A stretch of DNA of 64,000 nt from Pseudomonadota bacterium. GTDB taxonomy: Bacteria; Pseudomonadota; Gammaproteobacteria; Steroidobacterales; Woeseiaceae. The position numbers and the translations under genes were made by a program. The stretch lies in the NCBI GenBank assembly GCA_022560695.1, contig JADFSP010000001.1, forward strand, positions 62,001 to 126,000, in the 5' to 3' direction. This document shows, in pieces, positions 45,028 through 53,206 of the stretch (its first letter is position 1; each line of letters opens with the position of its first letter). Below the pieces are notes generated by a model. That model was given only the letters and a program-made list of their open reading frames with translations, was not told the origin of the DNA and ran no database searches.

Positions 45028-45535
45028 GTTGATGATTTTCGATTTCAAATTCGTTCCTGATCTTAACCTTCGCGCGGAAAATAATCGACTTGACGGTACC
45101 CGCGGGCAGGTCGGTCGCGTCGCTGATTTCGCGATGGGAAAGACCGCACGCATAGGAGTAAATCATGATCACACGCTCCTGTTCACCTAGCACAGATAAG
45201 AACTTGTCCAGATCGCTTAATTCGTCGGACTCCGTCACGCAATCATCTGCGACGGCCGCCCCCCGTTGTTCAAGTTCACGCAATACTTCCTGATATCGGC
45301 CCGACTTCCGCCAGGATTGCAGGAATGTCGTGTACGCGATCTTCAGAACCCAGCCGATGAATGTGCCTCTTCCGGAGTACGCGTGAATCTTGTCCCAGGC
45401 ATGCATGAAGCAATCCTGGGCCAGGTCGTCCGCCAGCGACTCGTCGCGCGTGAGCTTGCGCAGGAAATTTCGAACCTGCGACTGGTGCCGCCGAACCAGT
45501 TCGCCAAAGGCCGATGTGTCCTGGCTCGCCACCAC
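45020..45535 (-). CDS. ECF-type RNA polymerase sigma factor
   Basis: 171 residues from GTG 45535. Region 2: FGELVRRHQSQVRNFLRKL, DDLAQDCFMHAWDKI, FIGWVLKIAYTTFLQSWRK. Region 4: LSVLGEQERVIMIYSYACGLSHREISDATDLPAGTVKSIIFRAK. The family usually begins at an equivalent of (M)xDQxLVARVVxxDxxAFGEL. Here that reads INDQLLVARVVASQDTSAFG, with codon ATC at 45562, not ATG, placed seven bases after GGGGAG. I suspect initiation at ATC 45562, nine codons upstream of the stated GTG. No ATG, GTG or TTG lies between the upstream in-frame stop (45593) and 45535. Confidence 0.88.
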   Translation of the reverse strand: MVASQDTSAFGELVRRHQSQVRNFLRKLTRDESLADDLAQDCFMHAWDKIHAYSGRGTFIGWVLKIAYTTFLQSWRKSGRYQEVLRELEQRGAAVADDCVTESDELSDLDKFLSVLGEQERVIMIYSYACGLSHREISDATDLPAGTVKSIIFRAKVKIRNEFEIENHQHG

Positions 45536-45592
45536 GCGCGCGACAAGTAACTGGTCGTTGATGATTGCGCTCCCCGGATTGCGGCGTCGACC

Positions 45593-45955
45593 CTAGCTAC
45601 GAGAGCCGAAGCGGTACATCAGCAGAAATGCCATTCCGACAGCCAGCGGAAGCATTGATATTCCCAGCAGTGGCCGGACTGCATCCTCTTCGCCGAGCAC
45701 CACGCCAAAAAGCGCTATTCCGGCAGCGATCCCCACAGCTATCAGTCCACGGCGCAAGTCACGATCCGGGGCGACCGGCGGGTTGCCGAGACGCTCTACG
45801 ATCTCGGGCGACAGCTCCTGTCCCTTGTCGATGGCCGAACGAATGGTCAGGTGCAGTTCCTGACGCGACCGGAACCGGAAAAAGATAAAAAGTGAAAATA
45901 TGACCGCCAATCCGATAAACATCGAAAGCGGTACCCAAACCTCATTTGGATGCAT
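45593..45955 (-). CDS. DUF6249-like small membrane protein
   Basis: 120 residues with three membrane segments: an N-terminal one (VPLSMFIGLAVIFSLFIFF) and two close to the C-terminus. Between them lies a conserved soluble stretch RQELHLTIRSAIDKGQELSPEIVERLG, the hallmark of DUF6249 proteins, which are commonly encoded with ECF sigma factors. First gene of the sigma operon: its TAG stop at 45593 lies 31 bp before the suspected ATC start of the sigma gene. A role as sensor or accessory regulator is inferred. The promoter lies in the 70 bp shared with the divergent RnfD-like gene. Confidence 0.8.
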   Translation of the reverse strand: MHPNEVWVPLSMFIGLAVIFSLFIFFRFRSRQELHLTIRSAIDKGQELSPEIVERLGNPPVAPDRDLRRGLIAVGIAAGIALFGVVLGEEDAVRPLLGISMLPLAVGMAFLLMYRFGSRS

Positions 45956-46025
45956 TGCTTGTCTCCTGTTTTGCTATTCGGAAATGTGTTTGTCAGCTAT
46001 CAGATGACTCTCAAGGCGCAATCGG

Positions 46026-46928
46026 ATGCACGATTTTGGCAGTTTTCTCGAGAAAATTAACCCTGATGGTACGCCTTCGGCGTTTGTACCGGGCATGGAG
46101 ATGAATGCCCGATTTCTGGATCCGCGCTACTACCAGATTGCCGTTCTCGGTCTGCTGGTCATCTATGGCGTTGTAGCTCTCGACTTCGGCGTCAGGTGGC
46201 TGAACGCGCTGGCCACTGTCGCTACTGCGCTGACCGTACAGTTCGTAGGCACACGCATCGCCGGACTCGCGAAATTCGACCCACTCAGCCCCCTCATTAC
46301 GTCATTGTCGCTGACCCTGCTGTTGCGGACCGAGATGATGTCGCTCGCGATTCTAGCGGCAATTGTCGCAATCGGCAGCAAGTTTCTGCTGCGTATCCGG
46401 GGCAAGCACGTTTTCAATCCTGCGAACGTCGCGATTGTCACGCTTATGGTGTTCAGCGATCGGGTTTGGATATCGTCAGGACAGTGGGGCAGCGCCGCGA
46501 TCAGTGCATTTGCGCTGGCTTGCCTGGGCTTCATCGTATTGACCCGCGCCAAACGTGCAGAGACGACATTTGCGTTTCTGCTCGCTTATACGCTGCTGCT
46601 ATTTGGCCGTGCCGTGTGGCTGGGTGACCCGCTGGCCATTCCACTGCACCAGGTGCAAAACGGCGCCTTGTTGATCTTCGCATTTTTCATGATCTCGGAT
46701 CCGAAGACAACGCCCGATTCTTCGTTTGGCCGGATCGTGTATGCGACGTTTGTCGCATGCGTCGCGTTTACGATTCAGTTCGTTTACTACGAGCCCCATG
46801 GACCGATCCTGGCGCTGGTCATTTCGGCGCCGTTCGTGCCGTTGATCGATGCCGTATTCCGCGGCCAGCTCTATCGTTGGAATCAAACTGCCCGCAGCCC
46901 ACAACATCAATTCAAAGGAGTCTATTGA
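46026..46928 (+). CDS. RnfD/NqrB-like membrane protein lacking the flavin-attachment motif
   Basis: 300 residues, about nine membrane segments. RnfD landmarks: LITSLSLTLLLR, KHVFNPANVAIVTL, QNGALLIFAFFMISDPKTTP and APFVPLIDAVFRGQLY. RnfD is about 350 residues and carries FMN on Thr in an SxAT motif within a long loop after the NPA segment. Here that loop is much shorter (VFSDRVWISSGQWGS) and no SxAT motif occurs. No rnfABCEG genes are present. It is coupled by TGATG to the DUF2330 gene. Covalent flavin is therefore unlikely; an electron or quinone role remains speculative. Confidence 0.87.
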   Translation: MHDFGSFLEKINPDGTPSAFVPGMEMNARFLDPRYYQIAVLGLLVIYGVVALDFGVRWLNALATVATALTVQFVGTRIAGLAKFDPLSPLITSLSLTLLLRTEMMSLAILAAIVAIGSKFLLRIRGKHVFNPANVAIVTLMVFSDRVWISSGQWGSAAISAFALACLGFIVLTRAKRAETTFAFLLAYTLLLFGRAVWLGDPLAIPLHQVQNGALLIFAFFMISDPKTTPDSSFGRIVYATFVACVAFTIQFVYYEPHGPILALVISAPFVPLIDAVFRGQLYRWNQTARSPQHQFKGVY

Positions 46929-48271
46929 TGCGAATTTTAATCACAGCGATTGCAGCCATTATGACCGTTGCCCTCAGCAGCACAGCGCAAGCGTTTTGCG
47001 GTTTCTACGTTGCGAAGGCAGACACCAGCTTGTTCAACCGCGCTTCGCAGGTCGTCCTGGTACGTGACGGAAACCGTACCGTCATAACGATGGCGAACGA
47101 CTTCGAAGGTGACGTCAAGGACTTCGCTGTCGTCATTCCGGTGCCGACGTTCATTGAGCGTGAACAGATCAATGTTGGCGACAAAGCCGTCATCGATCAT
47201 CTTGACGCCTATACGTCGCCGCGACTGGTCGAATACTTCGATCCCGATCCTTGCCGCCGTTTCGAGTTATTGCGCAATATGGCTGAAGACTTGCCGGCAA
47301 TGCCGTCGTCGATGGCTGATCGGAAAAGGAAGGCAACGGCCACGGGTGTGACCATCGAAGCCAGCTACACAGTCGGTGAATACGACATCCTGATTTTATC
47401 CGCCAATGAAAGTCGAGGCTTGATCCAGTGGCTCAACGAGAGCGGCTACCGGATTCCGAAGGGCGCCGAAGAAATCGTCGGCAGTTACCTGAAGCAGGAC
47501 ATGCGGTTTTTTGTCGCCAAGGTAAATATCGAGGTACAACGGAAGTCCGGCTATTCTTACCTGCGGCCTCTGCAGATCGCCTACGAAAGCAACAGGTTCA
47601 TGCTGCCCATCCGTCTCGGCACGTTGAATGCGCGCGGGCAACAGGAATTGTACATCTACACGCTGACGCGCACGGGACGAGTAGAGACTACTAACTACCG
47701 AACCGTCAAACTCCCGAGCAATACCGAGGTGCCCGAGTTTGTACAAGCGGAGTTCGGTGACTTCTATCGCGCGATGTTTGACAAGCAAACGCTCGCCGAG
47801 AACAGTCGCGGCGTATTCCTCGAGTACGCATGGGACATGGCCTGGTGCGATCCGTGTGCCGCCGATCCGCTGTCACCCGACGAATTGCGGCGGCTTGGCG
47901 TTTTCTGGATCGGTCAATCGCAAGTGCCAGGCCGCAATTTTGCGCCGACATCGGCACAGAACGTATTCGTCACCCGATTGCACGTCCGCTACGATCGAGA
48001 GCACTTCCCCGAGGACCTGATATTCCAGGAGACCGGTGATAGACAGAATTTTCAGGGACGGTATGTTATTCGTCACCCCTGGAAGGGAGCCACCACATGC
48101 GATGTCACACAGTACGAAGCCGGCGTGCGTGATCGACAGGAACGGGAAGCGCAAGCATTGGCCAGCCTGACGGGTTGGGACATCGACGATATTCGCGCCA
48201 GGATATCGTTTGCAGGGAGCGATCGGCTGGAAACGAACAAAGATCCATGGTGGAAGCGCATCTGGAACTGA
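46928..48271 (+). CDS. Secreted DUF2330 domain protein
   Basis: 447 residues from ATG 46928, one base overlapping the previous stop (TGATG), with AAAGGAG upstream. Signal peptide ending STAQA, then FCGFYVAKADTSLFNRASQV, VITMANDFEGDVKDFAVVIPV and RSGYSYLRPLQIAYESNRFM, the recognised DUF2330 body. Cys residues at FCGF, DPC, WCDPC and TTCD may form disulfides or a metal site. There is no C-terminal anchor. It is paired with the RnfD-like membrane protein, and together they look like a dedicated membrane plus periplasm module of unknown function. Confidence 0.87.
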   Translation: MRILITAIAAIMTVALSSTAQAFCGFYVAKADTSLFNRASQVVLVRDGNRTVITMANDFEGDVKDFAVVIPVPTFIEREQINVGDKAVIDHLDAYTSPRLVEYFDPDPCRRFELLRNMAEDLPAMPSSMADRKRKATATGVTIEASYTVGEYDILILSANESRGLIQWLNESGYRIPKGAEEIVGSYLKQDMRFFVAKVNIEVQRKSGYSYLRPLQIAYESNRFMLPIRLGTLNARGQQELYIYTLTRTGRVETTNYRTVKLPSNTEVPEFVQAEFGDFYRAMFDKQTLAENSRGVFLEYAWDMAWCDPCAADPLSPDELRRLGVFWIGQSQVPGRNFAPTSAQNVFVTRLHVRYDREHFPEDLIFQETGDRQNFQGRYVIRHPWKGATTCDVTQYEAGVRDRQEREAQALASLTGWDIDDIRARISFAGSDRLETNKDPWWKRIWN

Positions 48272-48307
48272 CTCGAATACTACGATCTTTGCAGTTCACA
48301 TCATCTG

Positions 48308-48328
48308 GCCCCGACTCCTGATCGGGGC
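48308..48328. terminator. Hairpin between DUF2330 and korB stops
   Basis: A 7-bp perfect stem, GCCCCGA (48308-48314) and TCGGGGC (48322-48328), with a 7-base loop, in the 73-bp gap between two convergent genes. The T-run on the plus side is short (TTTT at 48336) and none is clear on the minus side. Probably a bidirectional terminator, but weak by the rho-independent criterion. Confidence 0.45.
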
Positions 48329-48344
48329 TGGGTCATTTTGAATT

Positions 48345-49400
48345 TCATCGATACCCACTCAGAATCTTTTTCAACTCGCCCTTCCCCGGACGTAAAGTGT
48401 CAAGCGGCAGATGCGCCAGCGGAGTATCAACATTCCCCATCAAATCGTTCATTTCCTGACGTGACTCGTTGATGTATAGCAGTCCGGTAATGATTTCGCC
48501 GGCGTTGAAATGTTCGCGCAAATACTTGAACGCTGCTGCACGGCTGGTCGGGTCGTAATTCGGATCGACCTTCCGCAATATGATCTTGCTGCCGTCGTGC
48601 AGTTCAATCGACATGGACGATCCCTCATCGTAGACCGTCTTGATTTCCTTCGCCGGCGGCACGAAGTCCATGTCCACCACGTGATGGTAAAACTGCCGCG
48701 TGTGTGCGTAACTCTTGGTCGATCCTTCATGATCATTAAACGTCACGCAGGGACTGATGACATCCACCAACGCGAAACCATTATGTCTCAGCGCGCCCTG
48801 AATGAGTGGCACGAGTTGTTGTCTGTCGCCCGAGAAACTTCGCGCGATATATGTGGCACCAAGGCTCAGCGCCGTGCTGACCGAGTCAATTGGTTCCTGC
48901 TGATTAGCCTGGCCTCTTTTCGGCATGCTGCCGATGTCGGCGGAAGCCGAAAACTGCCCCTTCGTCAGGCCGTAGACACCATTATTTTCGATGATGTAAC
49001 ACATGTTCAGGTTGCGGCGAATCGCATGCACGAATTGGCCAACGCCGATTGACAGCGAATCACCGTCTCCCGATACACCGATGTAGGTCAACTCCCTGTT
49101 CGCCGCATTCGCGCCCGTCGTGACCGACGGCATTCGACCATGTACCGAATTGAAACCATGAGATTGACTGACGAAGTAGGCCGGCGTCTTGGACGAGCAG
49201 CCTATACCACTCATTTTCGCGAGCATGTGCGGCTCTATGTCCAATTCGAAGACCGCCTGGATTATTGCCGCCGTGACCGAGTCGTGACCGCAGCCCGCAC
49301 AGAGCGTCGATACTGTGCCTTCATAGTCGCGCGATGTCAGACCGAGCTTGTTGCGCGGCAAGCTCGGGTGTGTGACATTCGGTTTCGCGATGTAACTCAT
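48345..49400 (-). CDS. korB: 2-oxoacid:ferredoxin oxidoreductase, beta (TPP) subunit
   Basis: 351 residues. TPP-binding core: CAGCGHDSVTAAIIQ, MSGIGCSSKTPAYF, then GVSGDGDSLSIGVGQFVHAI and IIENNGVYGLTKGQ (the GDG...NN motif of thiamine enzymes). The Cys residues CAGC, GIGC and a later ISPC near VTFNDHEGSTK are the positions that ligate the 4Fe-4S cluster in this subunit. It catalyses decarboxylation of a 2-oxoacid, probably 2-oxoglutarate, with ferredoxin as electron acceptor. Third and last gene of the operon, 22 bp after korA. Confidence 0.93.
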   Translation of the reverse strand: MSYIAKPNVTHPSLPRNKLGLTSRDYEGTVSTLCAGCGHDSVTAAIIQAVFELDIEPHMLAKMSGIGCSSKTPAYFVSQSHGFNSVHGRMPSVTTGANAANRELTYIGVSGDGDSLSIGVGQFVHAIRRNLNMCYIIENNGVYGLTKGQFSASADIGSMPKRGQANQQEPIDSVSTALSLGATYIARSFSGDRQQLVPLIQGALRHNGFALVDVISPCVTFNDHEGSTKSYAHTRQFYHHVVDMDFVPPAKEIKTVYDEGSSMSIELHDGSKIILRKVDPNYDPTSRAAAFKYLREHFNAGEIITGLLYINESRQEMNDLMGNVDTPLAHLPLDTLRPGKGELKKILSGYR

Positions 49401-49422
49401 TGTCGGTGTCCTCTCATTCGCA

Positions 49423-51225
49423 TTACGCTGCCTTGCCCTTGGAAACTTTCTCGAACACCTTGTCTATGACAAAGCCCGCGTTAATTGGAACGCCGTTGTA
49501 ATGTAGTAACGACACCAGCTTTGTCTGGTCCGCTTCGATGTCGAGAATAAGCAGCGATCGTAATTGCGCGTCTCGATTTTGCTCGACAACATAGACAATC
49601 TCATGTTTGTCAATGAAGTCCTTGACGTCGTCGTTGAAAGGAAATGCCCGGACACGACAATAATTCAGGCCGATATTTTGCTCCTTCAGCCGATCCAGAG
49701 CCTCCGTGCACGCGGCATGGCCGCTGCCAACGGTGAGTATTGCCGCATTATTGAGTTTGGAATATTCGATTTGTGCCTGAGGTACCAGCGAGCGTGCCGT
49801 TTCCCATTTTACCAACAGGCGATCTACGACGTCTTGATACTCGGCGCCATCCTCCGTGTAGGCGCCAAATCTGGTGTGCCCGGAACCGCGAGTGAAGTAA
49901 GAGCCTTTCGGATGAGTGCCGGGAAGGGTGCGGTAAGTGATTCCGTCACCGTCAACATCCAGATATCGATAGAACGTGTCCATCTTCTCGAGGTCATCGG
50001 CCGAAAGTACTTTGCCACGATCGGGAACATAACTCTCATCCCACTCGAAGAAGGGCACCATCCAGTCATTCATTCCGATGTCGAGATCAGACAACACCAT
50101 GACCGGCGTCTGCAAGCGCTCGGCCAGGTCAAATGATTGCCAGGCCATGGAGAAACATTCAGACGGGTCGGCGGGAAACATCAGGACATTCCTGGTATCG
50201 CCGTGTGATGCGTACGCACAGCTCAGAATGTCGCCCTGCTGAGTTCGAGTCGGCATGCCGGTAGATGGTCCTGTGCGCTGCACATTGAAAATGACCGCGG
50301 GAATTTCCGCGTAGTAAGCATAGCCGATGAATTCACTCATCAACGAAATGCCGGGACCGCTCGTGGGCGTAAATGCACGTGCGCCATTCCAGCTCGCACC
50401 CAGCACCATGCCAATGGCCGCGAGTTCATCCTCGGCTTGAATAATGCAATAGGTGCGCTTGCCGGATTCGGGATCGACTCTGTACTTTGCGCAATACGAA
50501 CGAAATGCGTCCATTAATGAAGTGGATGGCGTAATCGGATACCACGCACCAACGGTCGCACCGGCATACAGGCAGCCCAGTGCGGCCGCCGTATTGCCGT
50601 CAATGACAATCTGATCTTTGGTCGCATCCATCGGCGCGACCTTCTTCGGCAGCGGACAAACGAAGTTCTCCGTTGCATAGTCGTAGCCGAGACGTATCGC
50701 CTCCATGTTGGAGTCAATCATTTGCTTCTTGTCGGCAAAGGTCTCTTCGAGCAGGCCCGTGATGATATCGAGATCGATCTCCAGCAGCGCCGCGACCGCT
50801 CCGACGTAGGCGATATTCTTCATCAGTATGCGCGCGCGGACACCGTCGAACCGTTCGTTACACATCCGCGACAACGGTATTCCCAATACCGTGATGTCAT
50901 CACGGTTAAGCTGCTTGCCGCGTGGCCAGGTCGAGTCATAGATCAGCCAGCCGCCCGGAGAAACTTCCGCCATGTCCCGCGCATACGTTTGCGCGTTCAT
51001 CGCAACCATGACGTCAATGCGACTGGATCGTGATTGGTAGCCGTCGCCTGTCACACGAATTTCATACCATGTCGGCAGACCTTGAATATTCGACGGGAAG
51101 TAATTCTTTCCGACGACCGGGATGCCCATGCGAAAAATCGCCTTGCGCAACAGCCCGTTTGCACTGGCCGATCCGGTGCCATTGACCGTGGCAATTTTGA
51201 TGACGACGTCGTTGACTGCTGCCAC
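49423..51225 (-). CDS. korA: 2-oxoacid:ferredoxin oxidoreductase, alpha subunit (gamma-alpha fusion)
   Basis: 600 residues. Residues 1-195 are the gamma (CoA-related) domain: GTGSASANGLLRKAIFRMG and VVGKNYFPSNIQGLP. The alpha domain follows, with YPITPSTSLMDAFRSY, EDELAAIGMVLGASWNGARA, TPTSGPGISLMSEFIG and RTGPSTGMPTRTQQGDI, and a C-terminal transketolase-like domain (ILTVGSGHAACTEALDRL). A gamma-alpha fusion with a separate beta subunit is the KorAB layout for 2-oxoglutarate. Pairs with KorB. Cytosolic. It follows korC by 13 bp. Confidence 0.93.
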   Translation of the reverse strand: MAAVNDVVIKIATVNGTGSASANGLLRKAIFRMGIPVVGKNYFPSNIQGLPTWYEIRVTGDGYQSRSSRIDVMVAMNAQTYARDMAEVSPGGWLIYDSTWPRGKQLNRDDITVLGIPLSRMCNERFDGVRARILMKNIAYVGAVAALLEIDLDIITGLLEETFADKKQMIDSNMEAIRLGYDYATENFVCPLPKKVAPMDATKDQIVIDGNTAAALGCLYAGATVGAWYPITPSTSLMDAFRSYCAKYRVDPESGKRTYCIIQAEDELAAIGMVLGASWNGARAFTPTSGPGISLMSEFIGYAYYAEIPAVIFNVQRTGPSTGMPTRTQQGDILSCAYASHGDTRNVLMFPADPSECFSMAWQSFDLAERLQTPVMVLSDLDIGMNDWMVPFFEWDESYVPDRGKVLSADDLEKMDTFYRYLDVDGDGITYRTLPGTHPKGSYFTRGSGHTRFGAYTEDGAEYQDVVDRLLVKWETARSLVPQAQIEYSKLNNAAILTVGSGHAACTEALDRLKEQNIGLNYCRVRAFPFNDDVKDFIDKHEIVYVVEQNRDAQLRSLLILDIEADQTKLVSLLHYNGVPINAGFVIDKVFEKVSKGKAA

Positions 51226-51238
51226 GCGGAGGTCCCCG

Positions 51239-53056
51239 TCAGGCGGGTGTAGCGCCGGCCGCCTGTGGCCGATCGTCGGCCGTCTCTTCGGTGGCGTATG
51301 GAATCAGTATTTCAGACTTCTGCATGTCCCACGCGCCGGTCGGACAGCGCTCTGCGCACAACCCGCAGTGCACGCACAGATCTTCGTCTTTAACCATGAC
51401 GCGGCCCGTTTGCGGCAACTCCGCTGACACATAGAGCGCCTGATCGAGGTTTTCCGCCGGCGCGGAAAGTCGAGTCCGCAAGTCGGCCTCGTCACCGTTA
51501 ACCGTCATCGTCAGGCAGTCTACCGGACAGATATCGATACAGGCATCGCACTCGATACACAGCTTGGCAACGAAAGCGGTCTGAATATCGCAATTCAGAC
51601 AGCGTTCTACTTCGCGAATCGTCTGTTCGAGCGTGAATCCGAGTTCGACCTCGATATTGAGCTTCTTGAAGCGCTCTTTGAGATCGACATGCGGCATCAA
51701 TCGGCGGGCCGCGGGATCGTAGTCGTTCGAATAGCTCCATTCGTGCATGCCCATTTTTTGGGTGCTGAGATTTACGCCGACCGGCGGGCGATCATTGATG
51801 TCTTCACCCTGACAGTACTTGTGTATAGAGATCGCCGCTTCGTGTCCATGCGCAACCGCCCAGATGATGTTTTTCGGACCGAACGCCGAGTCGCCGCCGA
51901 AGAAAACACCCTCCCTCGTACACATCATTGTCTGCTCATCGACGACGGGGCAATCCCATTCATCGAATTCGATACCGATATCGTGCTCTATCCAGGGAAA
52001 GGCATTCTCCTGTCCAATCGCCAGAATGACATCATCACAGGGAATGGTTATTTCGCCGCTGACGGTGCCTCTGTCGATGCCACCATCCTCGTTGACCTTG
52101 TATTCCATGATGTCGAACGTCACGCCCGTAAGCTTGCCCTTGTCGATCACGAATATCCGGGGAGAGTGATTGACGACGATCTCCACCTTTTCTTCCTCGG
52201 CATCCTCGAGCTCCCAGTCTGAGGCTTTGAAAAACCCCCGCGGCTTGCGTGCCATGACCTTGACGTTTTTCGCGCCCAATCGTAATGATGTGCGGCAACA
52301 ATCCATCGCCGTATTACCCACGCCGATAATCAGCACCTGAGCACCGATCGAATCGATGTGCTCGAATGCCACGGACTCCAGCCAGTCAATACCGATGTGA
52401 ATGCGATCGCTGTCGTACCGTCCCGGAATCTCGAGATTTTTGCCGCGCGGCGCGCCCGTGCCCACAAAGACCGCGTCGAAGCTGCCCTCATCAAGCAATG
52501 CCCGCATGCTGTCGATACGATGATTGAGCTTGAGCTCTACACCCATGTCGAGGATGTAGCCCATTTCTTCGTCAAGCACTTTCAGCGGCAGGCGAAACCT
52601 GGGGATGTTTGTTCGCATCAGCCCGCCGGTCGCGTCCAGCGACTCGAAGATAGTGACGTCATAACCGAGTGGGCGCAGATCGTTGGCGACAGTCAAAGAC
52701 GCACAGCCGCACCCGATCAATGCAAGCTTCTTGCCGATGCTGCGATCCGGGGCAGTCGGCAGGCGATCGCTGATGTCGTCACGATGGTCTGCTGCAATGC
52801 GCTTCAGGCGACAAATCGCAACGGGCTCGTCTTCAACGCGCCGGCGCCTGCAGGCGGGTTCGCAGGGGCGATCGCATACCCGCCCGAGTATCCCCGGAAA
52901 CACATTCGACTCCCGGTTCACCATGTAAGCATCGGAGAAACGGCCCTGAGCGATCAGCCGGATATATTCGGGCACGTCCGTATGGGCCGGACACGCCCAT
53001 TGGCAGTCGACCACCTTGTGAAAGTAATCGGGGTTGGAGATGTCAGTCGGTTTCAT
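51239..53056 (-). CDS. korC: FAD-dependent oxidoreductase with ferredoxin domains (KorC-like, GltD family)
   Basis: 605 residues. The N-terminal Fe-S domain (CQWACPAHTDVPEYI, GRVCDRPCEPACRR) is as in the glutamate synthase small subunit. The FAD loop is LIGCGCASLTVANDL, where GxGPAGL is usual. A NAD(P)H domain has IGVGNTAMDCCR, and GVFFGGDSAFGPKNI binds FAD. The C-terminal two-cluster ferredoxin has CIECDACIDICPVDC and CVHCGLCAERCPTGA. This combination matches the third KorABC subunit described for Thauera, which links reduced ferredoxin to NAD(P). First gene of the operon, 13 bp from korA. The CGCAS change in the FAD loop is unusual. Confidence 0.9.
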   Translation of the reverse strand: MKPTDISNPDYFHKVVDCQWACPAHTDVPEYIRLIAQGRFSDAYMVNRESNVFPGILGRVCDRPCEPACRRRRVEDEPVAICRLKRIAADHRDDISDRLPTAPDRSIGKKLALIGCGCASLTVANDLRPLGYDVTIFESLDATGGLMRTNIPRFRLPLKVLDEEMGYILDMGVELKLNHRIDSMRALLDEGSFDAVFVGTGAPRGKNLEIPGRYDSDRIHIGIDWLESVAFEHIDSIGAQVLIIGVGNTAMDCCRTSLRLGAKNVKVMARKPRGFFKASDWELEDAEEEKVEIVVNHSPRIFVIDKGKLTGVTFDIMEYKVNEDGGIDRGTVSGEITIPCDDVILAIGQENAFPWIEHDIGIEFDEWDCPVVDEQTMMCTREGVFFGGDSAFGPKNIIWAVAHGHEAAISIHKYCQGEDINDRPPVGVNLSTQKMGMHEWSYSNDYDPAARRLMPHVDLKERFKKLNIEVELGFTLEQTIREVERCLNCDIQTAFVAKLCIECDACIDICPVDCLTMTVNGDEADLRTRLSAPAENLDQALYVSAELPQTGRVMVKDEDLCVHCGLCAERCPTGAWDMQKSEILIPYATEETADDRPQAAGATPA

Positions 53057-53206
53057 TCAAGTACAGCGCCAAGCCTGTTCTGTGACTCCAGCACGCAGTC
53101 CGATCTCTTATGGGGCTGGTAGCATAGCGGGATCGACCGGAAAGTAAACACTTTGCGTGGCCGCACTTTGAGCGCCGCTCGGACGCCGATTTGAAGGTCT
53201 GATTGC

